This document shows positions 37,640 to 46,308 of a DNA stretch of 64,000 bases, in pieces. The first letter of the stretch is position 1, and each line of letters opens with the position of its first letter. A model generated the notes under the pieces. It was not told where the DNA came from. It saw only the letters and a program-made list of their open reading frames with translations, and did not search any database. Made by a program: the position numbers and the translations under genes. Origin of the DNA: Galbibacter marinus (GTDB taxonomy: Bacteria > Bacteroidota > Bacteroidia > Flavobacteriales > Flavobacteriaceae); the NCBI RefSeq assembly GCF_000300875.1, contig NZ_AMSG01000006.1, forward strand, positions 62,001-126,000, in the 5' to 3' direction.

Positions 37640-38880
37640 GTCTTAAAAAAAATGTCCGACTTTTTGTTGCAAGTCCAAAAATAGAGCGTATCGTTTTCTG
37701 CAATGATATTGAAATAGGTGCCGGGAAACATTTTATATATACCCTCAAACCGCTTTAATTCTTGTGTGGTATAATTAATCTTCTTGGACTCCAATGGTTC
37801 TTTTTGATATTTTTTTAGCAATAAATCAACGGTTTTGTAAACAATTTTAAGAGGTGCAAAATCATTGTTATTTCCCAACAATACTATTGAGAGTTTATGC
37901 TTGGGAACGTGTAAAATATAGGAACGAAAACCTGCATCACCACCTCCGTGGAAGACTACCTCCAAACCTTTATAGTTTTTGAATTCAAGACCCAATCCAT
38001 ATTGGACTATTTTCCCCGAGTTAAGGGCTGTGCTTTGCTGCATTTCCTGAAAAATATCCTGATCTTCAGGATGTTGAAAGTCAATAGCCCATTTACTCAA
38101 ATCGTTGATTGTTGTGCTTATACCTGACGAGCCGTTTGCCATAACATTAAAAGCGTGGTTCTCATATTGTCCATTGTTCAATCTATAGGAATACGCTTTG
38201 TTTTTTACAATTAATGACGGGTCATCCACGGCTATGCTATGTGTCATTCCCAAAGGGGAAAAGATTCTGTTTTTCAAGATTTCCTGAAAAGGTTCCCCTA
38301 TAATACGTTCTATAATTTCTGCAAGTAATACATATCCGGTATTGTTGTATTCATATTTATTCCCGGGTTTAAAATTTACTTTTTTAATACTCAATAGCAT
38401 TTGTACCACTTCCCTATGTGTCATTCTATCTTCAATTCCTATTCCACGAAGACGGGCTAATTCAAATAGGTTGGGTAAACCGTGGGTGTGGTTTGCCAAT
38501 TGGCGAAGTGTGATTTTATATGGGAGTTGTTTTAATTCAGGGAGGTATTGACTTAGATCATCTTCCAATAATAGTTTACCTTCTTTTTCTAATGATACGG
38601 CCAAAAAGGCGGTAAATTGCTTGGAAACAGAGGCAATATGAAAAACTGTAGAATCGGTTATGGGAATTCCGTGTTCCATATTCGCTATGCCTATTTGGTT
38701 GGAATAGACAACCTTTCCTTTTTTTATGATTGCCATTGCAATTCCCGGAGTACCGGGTTGATAGTAGCTGTTTACTATTGAATCTAATTTGTCCAGCTGT
38801 TTTTCTTCAATGTCGTTTTGTGCAAACATGTATTGAAAAGACAGCATTAAGAGGATTACGATTAAGAACGGTTTTTTCAT
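37618..38880 (-). CDS. Serine hydrolase (beta-lactamase/PBP fold), 3' end replaced by IS
   Basis: A 420-residue exported protein: signal MKKPFLIVILLMLSFQYMFA, class C-type SVSK (SxxK) in HIASVSKQFTAF, YNN in KYEYNNTGYVLL, and HGGGDAGFRS near the KTG position. A C-terminal DUF3471-like domain has begun (LKRFEGIYKMFPGTYFNII) when the IS right end (37659) is reached; the last about 14 residues (SDIFFKTYATFLN) are read from the IS. The lost remainder is not found left of the IS. Catalytic domain intact, tail truncated. Substrate unknown. Confidence 0.85.
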   Translation of the reverse strand: MKKPFLIVILLMLSFQYMFAQNDIEEKQLDKLDSIVNSYYQPGTPGIAMAIIKKGKVVYSNQIGIANMEHGIPITDSTVFHIASVSKQFTAFLAVSLEKEGKLLLEDDLSQYLPELKQLPYKITLRQLANHTHGLPNLFELARLRGIGIEDRMTHREVVQMLLSIKKVNFKPGNKYEYNNTGYVLLAEIIERIIGEPFQEILKNRIFSPLGMTHSIAVDDPSLIVKNKAYSYRLNNGQYENHAFNVMANGSSGISTTINDLSKWAIDFQHPEDQDIFQEMQQSTALNSGKIVQYGLGLEFKNYKGLEVVFHGGGDAGFRSYILHVPKHKLSIVLLGNNNDFAPLKIVYKTVDLLLKKYQKEPLESKKINYTTQELKRFEGIYKMFPGTYFNIIAENDTLYFWTCNKKSDIFFKTYATFLN

Positions 38881-38977
38881 TTCTGTATTTAATTTTTAGC
38901 AAAAATGGTATTTAAAACCGTCAAAAATGTCCGATTAAAAAAGTCGGACTGATTTTAAAGGAGGAAATAGCATCAGA

Positions 38978-40081
38978 TTAATTGGGTAAAGCTGATTTTC
39001 TATATGCTGTAGGCGTTTGGTTTGTTACCTTTTTAAAAGCAGTGTAAAAAGAAGATTTGGAGTTAAATCCTACCTGATAAAGTATTTCCAAAATGGTGAG
39101 TGCTTTGTTTTGTTGATTTCCTAAAATTCTTTTGGCCTCCTCAATCCGATATTCATTTATAAAATCAAAGAAGTGTTTTCCCAAATGATGATTGATAAGT
39201 ATTGATATTTCTTTTTCTGGCATATCGAGTTGGGAAGCTAATTTTTGAAGAGTCAATTCGTAATCCAAATACGGTTTTTCATTTTCCATATAAAAAGTCA
39301 ATCTTTTTATGGCTTCGTTGGTGGAATCAAGATCTTTTTCGATTGCTCTTTTGTACTTATCTATGGTTGATTTTATGGGTTCCAAAGTTGTTCTTATACC
39401 TGTAAAAAGGTGGGGGCTGTATAAGGCTTTCAAGACAAACCAACATATAACGGACAAAGAAGAAATACTGATTAAAACATAAATGTATTGTAGTATATAC
39501 TGGTTATTTTGAAAATAAAATGTTCCCAATTTCATTAATACGAAGACGTGGGCGATACAAAAAATAAACGTCATCTGGAATAACCATTTATAGCTCGAAT
39601 AATCAGGGGTTGAATAGTTTTCCAAATAGACTGTCTTATACTTTTTAAGGACAAAAAAGATGGCGATGATATAAGAGAAGTATTGTACTTCTCCCACAAT
39701 TCTCAGGAATAAAAGGCTTTGATGGGAATAGGAGGTTGTTTTGAGGATAAAAAGAAACAGGAAAAACTAAACCGTATGCCATAGATGTTTTGGTTTAAAG
39801 GTAAAATCTGAATAGCAAATAGTGAGCACGTACAAGTAAAATGCAGGCATTTGCAGTAGTGAAGAAGCCGATTTCAGAATTTGAAAATTCGTATACTTGG
39901 CATACCCGTCGGCCAAGAATAAACCTGTTAGGTCAAAAGCAGTGATGAGGATAAATAGGGCAAATATTTGATTGGGTAATCTTTTATTGCCCTTAACGGT
40001 AAAAAGAAAAACAGAAAAAAGCACCATCAGAAAAACAACGATTTTTCCTATACTGGATATTATAGCTATATGGTTCTCCAA
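38978..40081 (-). pseudogene. 7TM-AraC-type regulator split by an in-frame TAG
   Basis: One continuous frame from ATG 40081 to 38978 (about 367 codons) interrupted only by TAG at 39767-39769. The first part (104 codons) is hydrophobic (IGKIVVFLMVLFSVFLFTV, FALFILITAFDLTG). After the TAG the frame continues with more TM helices (FFLFLFILKTTSYSHQSL, GEVQYFSYIIAIFFVL) and ends in an AraC HTH (LASQLDMPEKEISILINH, ILEILYQVGFNSKSSFYTAF). It is a membrane-sensor AraC regulator inactivated by one nonsense change, unless read through. It is upstream of the serine hydrolase, a possible target. Confidence 0.8.
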
Positions 40082-40383
40082 TAAAACTTTGGTTTTTAAA
40101 TTAATTATTACCGATCTGTTTTTCTATCACAAATATAAATCTTTGTTTATAAGGCGGTAGGATATGAAATTTTTTTATCTCTGCTTGACTTAACATAATT
40201 ATGAGTTTTTGGAGAATTCACTTTAAGTACTGTCCAAAAAACATTTGCTTATTTGCTCCTCAAGGTCACAATAGAAATGGTCTTTAAAGCTAGTTTGTAG
40301 TTATAGTGGAAAATATTTTTCATTTAGTGTTTTAAAATGATTTTAATGGAAAAAAAGAGAAACTTACTTATCAAAGGTAGTCT
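40082..40383. other. Intergenic region, about 300 bp
   Basis: No gene or clear hairpin. AT-rich DNA upstream of the AraC-type pseudogene, expected to contain its promoter; no consensus match called. Confidence 0.35.
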
Positions 40384-40674
40384 TTAGACTTTTTTGTTTT
40401 TCAGGACATAGGAGAGCGCTTCATCTTTTGTTTCCTGTTTGGATTTCCTGTGGTTTCTCAACAACCAGTTTTCGAGTTTTTCCTTTTCAAAGAAAATCAC
40501 TTTACCATTGGGTTTGGAAAATGGGATTTTGTTGTCTGAGGTCAGCTTGTAGAGATAGCTTTTTGAAATACCGGTATAATCACTGGCTTCATCAAAAGTT
40601 AGGACCCGTTTATTGAACGCAAGAAGCTTTTCAATTCTTTCCAGGCGTTTTTCTATTTCGAGATTGTTCATCAT
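40384..40674 (-). CDS. Excisionase-like HTH DNA-binding protein
   Basis: A 96-residue protein: a coiled N-terminal helix (LEIEKRLERIEKLLAF), then an HTH_17/MerR-like motif (LTFDEASDYTGISKSYLYKLTSDNKIPFSK) and a wing (GKVIFFEKEKLENWLLRN). This is the common Bacteroidota mobile-element type of helix-turn-helix protein, often beside integrases or mobilisation genes. It is 2 kb from the tyrosine recombinase here, with AbiE between. Confidence 0.85.
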   Translation of the reverse strand: MMNNLEIEKRLERIEKLLAFNKRVLTFDEASDYTGISKSYLYKLTSDNKIPFSKPNGKVIFFEKEKLENWLLRNHRKSKQETKDEALSYVLKNKKV

Positions 40675-41038
40675 TATTATAGATTTTGATTACAAACAAA
40701 GCACTTTAAATTCTAGAAATAAACATAAAAAGAATGACGAAATAAATTTTAAGAAGTGCAAATTTTTTATTCACAAAAAATTGATAATGAGCCTCTTGAT
40801 GTTATTTGGTTGCAACTGCGTTTAAAATATAGGTAGTTGATTAAATCGAATATGAAAAGATATGAACTGCTGATAAATAAGAACATCTTAAAACATTGAA
40901 AACTGGAGTTATTAACAAAAATTAAGTCCTAAAGCACGAGTTTATTTTTAATATAAAAACTAAACTATTAGTTTATATATTTTAGTAATTTCAAACTATT
41001 TTATATATTTGGTTTGTTTTTTCATAAAAAACTATATT
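40675..41038. other. Divergent intergenic region before abiE
   Basis: About 360 bp between the divergent HTH gene and the AbiE pair. Its right third holds the operator-like palindrome and -7 element listed separately; the rest shows nothing recognisable. Confidence 0.35.
40961..41011 (+). promoter_or_regulatory. AbiE promoter/operator region
   Basis: TAAACTATTAGTTTA (40961-40975) is a perfect 15-bp palindrome; further AAACTA half-sites occur at 40957-40962, 40993-40998 and 41030-41035. A TATATTTG -7 element (TAnnTTTG) is at 41004-41011, 28 bp before the ATG at 41039. AbiEi antitoxins are known to bind inverted repeats in their own promoter, so autoregulation here is a reasonable inference. 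Confidence 0.5.
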
Positions 41039-41806
41039 ATGAGTTTAGAAAAAGAAAATAAAATAAACTCTCTTATGCAGGGGTGGCCACAAAATGCTGT
41101 GTACCTTACTTCTTGGTTAGTAGAGAATGGATATTCTCACCAGCTATTAAACCGATATAAAAAGAGTAATTGGATTACCTCTTTAAATAATGGAGCATTC
41201 ATAAAAAGTGGTGGTACAGCAACTATTGAAGGAGCTGTATATGCTTTGCAATCACAAGGTAAAGTTAGTATTCATCCAAGTGGTAAATCAGCCTTGAATC
41301 TATTAGGAAAAGCTCATTATCTTGAATTTTCAAGACAACAGTATATTCTTTTTGGTAATAAAAATGAGCGAATACCTTCTTGGATGAAAAATCACAATTG
41401 GGGAATGGAGATAAATTATTATCCCACGTCATTTTTACCTAGTGACTTGGGTTTAACTGAAATAGAAATGAATGGATTCTCTATAAAAATATCAGGTGCA
41501 GCACGAGCAATAATGGAATGCTTATATTTAGGTCCCAAAAGGCAGGATTTAAAGGAATCCTTTGAGCTTATGGAGGGCTTGAATAATTTACGTCCTAAAC
41601 AAGTACAACAACTGCTAGAAGCTTGTACATCTGTCAAAGTAAAGCGATTGTTCTTATATATGGCTCATAAATGCGGCCATCCTTGGTTAGAATTTGTAGA
41701 AGTTGAGAATATTAATCTGGGGAAAGGGAAGCGGCAAATTGTCGCTGATGGTTTATATAATCCGGAATATAAAATAACAATTCCTAAAAATTTGGTGGAT
41801 GAATAA
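41039..41806 (+). CDS. AbiEi-type antitoxin (type IV TA / abortive infection)
   Basis: Start at 41039 (MSLEKENKINSLMQGWPQNA) because the longer frame from 41009 begins inside the -7 element. A 255-residue protein with an N-terminal winged HTH (VYLTSWLVENGYSHQLLNRY, SNWITSLNNGAFIKSGG) and an AbiEi C-terminal domain (RAIMECLYLGPKRQDLKE, GKRQIVADGLYNPEYKI). It overlaps abiEii by 8 bp, a translationally coupled pair. It acts as DNA-binding repressor and antagonist of the toxin. Confidence 0.9.
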   Translation: MSLEKENKINSLMQGWPQNAVYLTSWLVENGYSHQLLNRYKKSNWITSLNNGAFIKSGGTATIEGAVYALQSQGKVSIHPSGKSALNLLGKAHYLEFSRQQYILFGNKNERIPSWMKNHNWGMEINYYPTSFLPSDLGLTEIEMNGFSIKISGAARAIMECLYLGPKRQDLKESFELMEGLNNLRPKQVQQLLEACTSVKVKRLFLYMAHKCGHPWLEFVEVENINLGKGKRQIVADGLYNPEYKITIPKNLVDE

Positions 41807-42695
41807 TTATAAGAATCAGGTGCGTTTACTCCTAAGTGTGATTCCAGAAGTGGCAAAGGAAAAGTGTTTTGCCCTTCATGGAGGAACAGCTATAAATTTA
41901 TTTGTAAGAGATATGCCTAGGTTGTCTGTTGATATTGACCTAACATATATACCTATAGAAGATAGAACAACTTCTTTTACTAATATTAATAATGCTTTAG
42001 GTGAAATAAAGAAACGGCTGAATATAATTTTCCCAGACTTATCGGTCGAACACCAAAAAGACAAACTCAAATTGCAGATAAGCAATAGGGAAGCCTTAAT
42101 TAAAATTGAAGTAAATCAAGGTATAAGAGGTCTAATAGGTGCCCCTGACACTTTATTGTTATGTGATAATGCACAAGAAGATTTCGATGCTTTTTGTTCA
42201 ATTCAAGGAGTGTCGTTTGGGCAATTGTATGGAGGTAAAATAGTGGCTTCGTTGGATAGGCAGCATCCCAGAGATTTATTTGATACTAAGGATTTGCTGG
42301 AAAATGAGGGGTTTACAGAAGAAGTTAAAGAAGGATTTATATTTACATTATTAAGTAGCAAAAGACCTATTAAAGAAATTCTATTTCCTAATTTTATAAA
42401 TCAAGAACAAGTTTTTACAAATCAATTTATGGGAATGACAGAAAAACCCTTTTTATATGAAGATTTCGAGCGGACCCGTGAAAAACTTGTTCAAGTTTTA
42501 AGAGAAGCGCTTACCGAAATTGATAGAACTTTTATTATAAATTTTGAAAATGTTTCTCCTGATTGGAGTAGTTATGATTTTGAAAAATTCCCAGCCATAC
42601 AATGGAAGCTTCAAAACTTACATGCACTTAAAAAGAATAATCCTGAAAAGCATAGTTCAAATGTAAAAGAACTGGAGAGATTACTTTTTAGTTAA
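41799..42695 (+). CDS. AbiEii-type nucleotidyltransferase toxin
   Basis: A 298-residue protein of the AbiEii/DUF1814 family: ALHGGTAINLFVRDMPRLSVDIDLTY carries the GG/GS-x-DxD nucleotidyltransferase core, followed by IEVNQGIRG, the FGQLYGGKIVASLDRQHPRDLFD conserved block and a helical C-terminus. Members such as MenT toxins add nucleotides to tRNA, halting translation and aborting phage infection. Residues look intact. It is the second gene of the pair, 23 bp from the convergent integrase stop. Confidence 0.92.
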   Translation: MNNYKNQVRLLLSVIPEVAKEKCFALHGGTAINLFVRDMPRLSVDIDLTYIPIEDRTTSFTNINNALGEIKKRLNIIFPDLSVEHQKDKLKLQISNREALIKIEVNQGIRGLIGAPDTLLLCDNAQEDFDAFCSIQGVSFGQLYGGKIVASLDRQHPRDLFDTKDLLENEGFTEEVKEGFIFTLLSSKRPIKEILFPNFINQEQVFTNQFMGMTEKPFLYEDFERTREKLVQVLREALTEIDRTFIINFENVSPDWSSYDFEKFPAIQWKLQNLHALKKNNPEKHSSNVKELERLLFS

Positions 42696-42717
42696 TCTGA
42701 ATATGAAATTTGATTTT

Positions 42718-43872
42718 CTATAAAAATTCTATTTCAAGTTTAGGGAGGAGATTAGCAGCCTCTTTCATTTTCTTGTCTATGATTTTGGCGTATATCTCCG
42801 TAGTCCTGATCTCTTTATGTCCCAAGCGCTTTGAAACCGTATAGATATCCGCTCCGTTTTCTAATAACAGAACTGCATTGGTGTGTCTCGCCGAATGAAA
42901 AGTGATATGCTTGGTAATACCGGCAGCCATACACCAACGGAGCAATTGAAGGTTCATATGTGCACTGTAACGAAGTCCTTTGAACACACGTTGCTTGGGA
43001 TCTTTGCGTTCTCCCAAAAGGTCTCTGGCTTGTTGGGATATGTATAAATATTCCACCCCTTCGGTTTTCTTCTGTTGGAAAACAATTCGAAAAGTGGGAT
43101 TTCCAGAATCATCCATACCTTCATCACGTACCTCGGACCATTTTAACTTATGGATATCAGACCACCGGACCCCGGTCAATGCCGAGAAGAGAAAAGCGCG
43201 TTTTAGCAAAGGTATTGTACAGGGGGTTTGGGACAATTTTTGAAGTTCATTATAGGTAAGGTATTCTCTGGTCGATTCTCCCATAGAAAACCCTTTTACT
43301 TTTTTAATGAAGTTCTCTTTCAGATATCCTTCATCAAAGGCGGCATTCAGGCATGCCTTGAATTTATTGAAATAGGTGTGCTTGGTATTTTGAGAAAGCC
43401 CTTTTTGACTCTTGGTCACCGCAACTGTATCAAGATGCTTTCTAAACCCTTTGATGAACTTTATATCAATGTCATTAAAAGTGATATGGGCGGGGCAATA
43501 CCGTTCCAAATGTTTTTGAGCGGCATCCCAGTTGTCATAATTCCCTTTGGTCTGGTAGCGCTCTTCTTTTTTTTTGCTCATAAAAGGCCAAAAAGTTTGT
43601 TTTCCCTTTATTGTTGTTTTGGATTTTAAATTTTCCTTGATACACCTCTGCTTTTCTAATGGCCAGGATTTGTTGGGCCAACTCAAGTTGCTCTTTGTTT
43701 TTCTTTTTTTCGGCAGGGGTTTCCGGATCGGTAACCAAATAGAGTTCCAGGTATTCAAATTCCCGGAGGTGCTTGACTTTCCCGTTTGAGGTGGTTTTAT
43801 GGCCTCTATAATATTCGATATAAAGGCTGGTCTTCCCGCTTTTGAGTTTTTTCTTTTTAGGTGTACTTTCAT
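42718..43872 (-). pseudogene. Tyrosine recombinase with two opposing frameshifts in its N-terminal domain
   Basis: The catalytic domain is intact: ALTGVRWSDIHKLKW (R), HSARHT (HxxR), LGHKEIRTTEIYAKI (H and Tyr), preceded by a SAM-like core-binding domain. The N-terminus (ATG 43872, MKVHLKRK) leaves the family frame at an A6 run (about 43847-43852; A7 expected), so residues about 9-103 are out of frame, and returns at an A9 run (43567-43575; A8 expected). The true arm-binding sequence (LKSGKTSLYIEYYRG...FLAFYEQKK) is readable in the alternative frame. The ORF is open throughout, so a protein can be made, but with an abnormal arm domain. Confidence 0.75.
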
Positions 43873-43907
43873 GATCCAACTACTTTTATTCAAACTGAAT
43901 GGAACGT

Positions 43908-44102
43908 TCATCGTCCCTTAAATAAATCATCTATATCTGAACGCTTAACCCTTGTTAACCTATGACCCAAATTCACCGCTTTAATGGTTCCGTTATTAAT
44001 ATGACGGTAAACGGATCTCACTGAACAATTCAACAGGGTGGCCACTTCTTTCACTGTCAGGACCTCTTTTTCATTTAATACTTTTAAATCAGCCTTGCTC
44101 AT
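43908..44102 (-). CDS. Excisionase-like HTH protein, 64 aa
   Basis: A 64-residue HTH_17-type protein: VLTVKEVATLLNCSVRSVYRHINNG followed by the wing AVNLGHRLTRVKRSDIDDLFKG. It lies 35 bp before the recombinase and its start overlaps the end of the next upstream gene by 14 bp, so the three form one operon. Likely a recombination directionality factor or regulator of the integrase. Confidence 0.85.
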   Translation of the reverse strand: MSKADLKVLNEKEVLTVKEVATLLNCSVRSVYRHINNGTIKAVNLGHRLTRVKRSDIDDLFKGR

Positions 44103-44475
44103 TGGTTAACAATTTATCAATGGTTGATCGCTTCACAATAAACTTTTTAATGTTCAAATCCACCGATTTTAATTTTCCCGAATTAATCATTTTGTAAACA
44201 GTCTGCCTGGAGCAATTCATCAGGATAGTTATATCCTTTACAGTTAAAAATTCTTTCGCTTTTATGAGCTCAATATCTTGCGTTTTTTCCTTGTACGCTT
44301 GGGTTTTTGCCCTGACCGTTTCGGTATTGGACTTCTTGATCTTTTCGGATTTGATTTTAGCTTTATATGCTCTGCTATTGCACAAATGGGAGCAATACCT
44401 GGTAACGGTTGTCCTGGCCAAAAATTCTTTTTGGCAAAATTCACAAATACGGTTTATTTCAATATTTGAACTCAT
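44089..44475 (-). CDS. Zinc-ribbon plus HTH protein, 128 aa
   Basis: N-terminal CxxC-type zinc motif (CEFCQKEFLARTTVTRYCSHLC: C11, C14 and two later Cys), a Lys-rich linker, then an excisionase-like HTH (FLTVKDITILMNCSRQTVYKMINSG) with wing. The HTH is similar to that of the 64-aa protein just downstream (14-bp overlap), suggesting gene duplication. First gene of the integrase operon, with the repeat-rich region 44521-44612 directly upstream. Confidence 0.85.
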   Translation of the reverse strand: MSSNIEINRICEFCQKEFLARTTVTRYCSHLCNSRAYKAKIKSEKIKKSNTETVRAKTQAYKEKTQDIELIKAKEFLTVKDITILMNCSRQTVYKMINSGKLKSVDLNIKKFIVKRSTIDKLLTNEQG

Positions 44476-44520
44476 TTAAATGGGCAATATTAAGTGTATT
44501 ATTAGATGATATTAGTTAAT

Positions 44521-44612
44521 TAAGTGCCATTAAGTGCCAAATTGTTCAATCGAGGTGTAAATTTTTACACCTCGTTCGAAGTTAATAAAAAAAGGTGTAA
44601 ATAGGGTGTAAA
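44521..44612. repeat. Direct and inverted repeats before the integrase operon
   Basis: Tandem TAAGTGCCAT/TAAGTGCCAA (44521-44540); GGTGTAAA at 44554-44561, 44594-44601 and 44605-44612, with the inverted TTTACACC at 44564-44571. The first direct and the inverted copy form an 11-bp-arm palindrome (44551-44574). The cluster sits between the HTH genes and mnmE and could bind the HTH proteins or the recombinase (arm sites), or mark the element's end. Confidence 0.55.
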
Positions 44613-44720
44613 AAATTGGCAAAAAACATCCTTTTATAAGAAAATAATGAGAATTTACTTGTAGTCAATAAATTGGTTTACAGTTATTTGATGTTAATTG
44701 GTGTCGAATAAAAGTTCTGT

Positions 44721-46145
44721 CTATTTGCCGATACAAAAATTGGCGAAAATATTCCCAAGCAAGTCATCTGATGTGATTTGCCCTGTAATTTCTCCAAAGT
44801 GGTGAATTGCCTGTCTGATATCTATAGCCAACAGATCACTAGGTATGCCGTGTGCCATTCCGTCTTTAACTTTGTCAATTTCTTCTAAAGCCTTAAGTAA
44901 CGAGTCGTAATGCCTTGAATTAGTAACAATAGTTTCATTGTTCCTTAAGGCTCCTGTATTAACAAAATCGTGGAGTATGTCCTTAAGTTCCTCGACTCCT
45001 GAATTCGTTTTTGCAGATATTAATAAAATTTTTGTTTTGTCTTTTTGCGTAATGATATCACTTATCTCATCAAGGATAAAAAGTTGCTCTTCTTGGGCTA
45101 ATTGATCTTTTTTATTAGCAATAATAACAAGGGGCTTTTGCGGAAACTTATTCCTTAGCTTCCTTAATTCAATTTTAATTGATTCAACGTTTGCTCTATC
45201 TTTCTTTACTCTAAGGCTGTCGATGATATAAACAACAACTTGAGATTGTTCTATTTTTTCAAAAGTTTTTCTAATTCCAATGGTCTCGACTTCATCTTTA
45301 GTATCTCTAATTCCAGCGGTATCAATAAACCTAAACCCGATGCCTGCAATACTAATTTCATCTTCAATAGTATCTCTAGTAGTTCCAGCAATTGAACTCA
45401 CAATAGCTCGTTCTTCGTTTAACAAGGTATTAAGTAAAGTGGATTTACCTACATTTGGTTCCCCAACAAGTGCTACTGGAATACCGTTTTTAATGACATT
45501 ACCTACTGCGAAGGAATCTATGAGTCGTTTGAGGACGAGTTGGATTCTCTCTAGAAGCTCATTGAATGCTCCTCTGTCTGCAAATTCAACATCCTCTTCT
45601 GCAAAGTCGAGTTCGAGTTCAATTAAAGATGCGAAGTTTAGAAGTTCTTCCCTTAGTTTTTTGATTTCGCTACTAAATCCGCCTCTCATTTGTTGCATCG
45701 CAATTTGATGACTCGCTTCATTCTCTGAGGCGATAAGGTCAGCTACTGCTTCGGCTTGACTTAGATCTAATTTCCCATTTAGGAAAGCTCTAAGGGTGAA
45801 TTCACCCGCATTTGCCATCCTACATCCATTTCTTAAGAATAGCTGTAAAAGTTCTTGTTGGATGTACGGTGATCCATGACAAGAAACTTCTACTACGTTT
45901 TCTCCAGTATAGGAGTTAGGAGCCTTAAACAAGGATACCAAAGTCTCATCATAAGTCTTGTTATCATCTACGATATGACCTAGGTGAATAGTATGAGATT
46001 TTTGCTCGCTCAGCTTTTTATTGCTAACAGATCTAAAGTGTTGATCTGCTATAGCAATGGCTTGCTTTCCCGAGAGTCTAATGACTGCAATGGCACCAGA
46101 ACCTGCGGGGGTAGCTAGTGCTGCGATGGTATCTTGCGTATTCAT
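44721..46145 (-). CDS. mnmE: tRNA-modification GTPase MnmE
   Basis: Start at ATG 46145 (MNTQDTIAALATPAGSGAIA), since the upstream 14 residues of the longer frame are atypical. A 474-residue protein: N-terminal formyl-THF-binding domain, helical domain, inserted G domain with GEPNVGKSTLLN, DTAGIRDT and NKKD, and the C-terminal FCIGK with the conserved Cys. With MnmG it makes the cmnm5 modification at wobble U34 of tRNAs. Marks the return to core chromosome next to the integrated element. Confidence 0.96.
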   Translation of the reverse strand: MNTQDTIAALATPAGSGAIAVIRLSGKQAIAIADQHFRSVSNKKLSEQKSHTIHLGHIVDDNKTYDETLVSLFKAPNSYTGENVVEVSCHGSPYIQQELLQLFLRNGCRMANAGEFTLRAFLNGKLDLSQAEAVADLIASENEASHQIAMQQMRGGFSSEIKKLREELLNFASLIELELDFAEEDVEFADRGAFNELLERIQLVLKRLIDSFAVGNVIKNGIPVALVGEPNVGKSTLLNTLLNEERAIVSSIAGTTRDTIEDEISIAGIGFRFIDTAGIRDTKDEVETIGIRKTFEKIEQSQVVVYIIDSLRVKKDRANVESIKIELRKLRNKFPQKPLVIIANKKDQLAQEEQLFILDEISDIITQKDKTKILLISAKTNSGVEELKDILHDFVNTGALRNNETIVTNSRHYDSLLKALEEIDKVKDGMAHGIPSDLLAIDIRQAIHHFGEITGQITSDDLLGNIFANFCIGK

Positions 46146-46308
46146 TTCTTGAAATTTTGTACAAAAATACAAATATATATACATCAACTACCAGCTGTGA
46201 ATTTTTAGGAATCTATTTTAGTTTAACCAATAGTTAATTGTTGTTAAACTGTTGATTGTGAATCTTAATTTACGTATATTAATCATGTAATTTAAAACGA
46301 GAAAGAAT

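Larger units (their letters stand above)
36430..37659 (+). mobile_element. IS3-family insertion sequence (1.23 kb)
   Basis: Terminal inverted repeats: left TCGGACATAAAATTTAAGAC from 36430, right the near-complement ending at 37659 (outer 8 bases TCGGACAT exact, inner TTAAGAC shared). Between them are orfA and orfB in -1 relation, the IS3 layout. No 3-4 bp target duplication is evident (left flank ends TAC, right begins CTT), as expected if flanks were rearranged. It separates the attC array from a truncated serine hydrolase. Confidence 0.85.

Noticed and set aside
45280-45708. Plus-strand 142-aa ORF inside mnmE
   Set aside because: Ser-rich antisense shadow of the highly conserved MnmE coding sequence.
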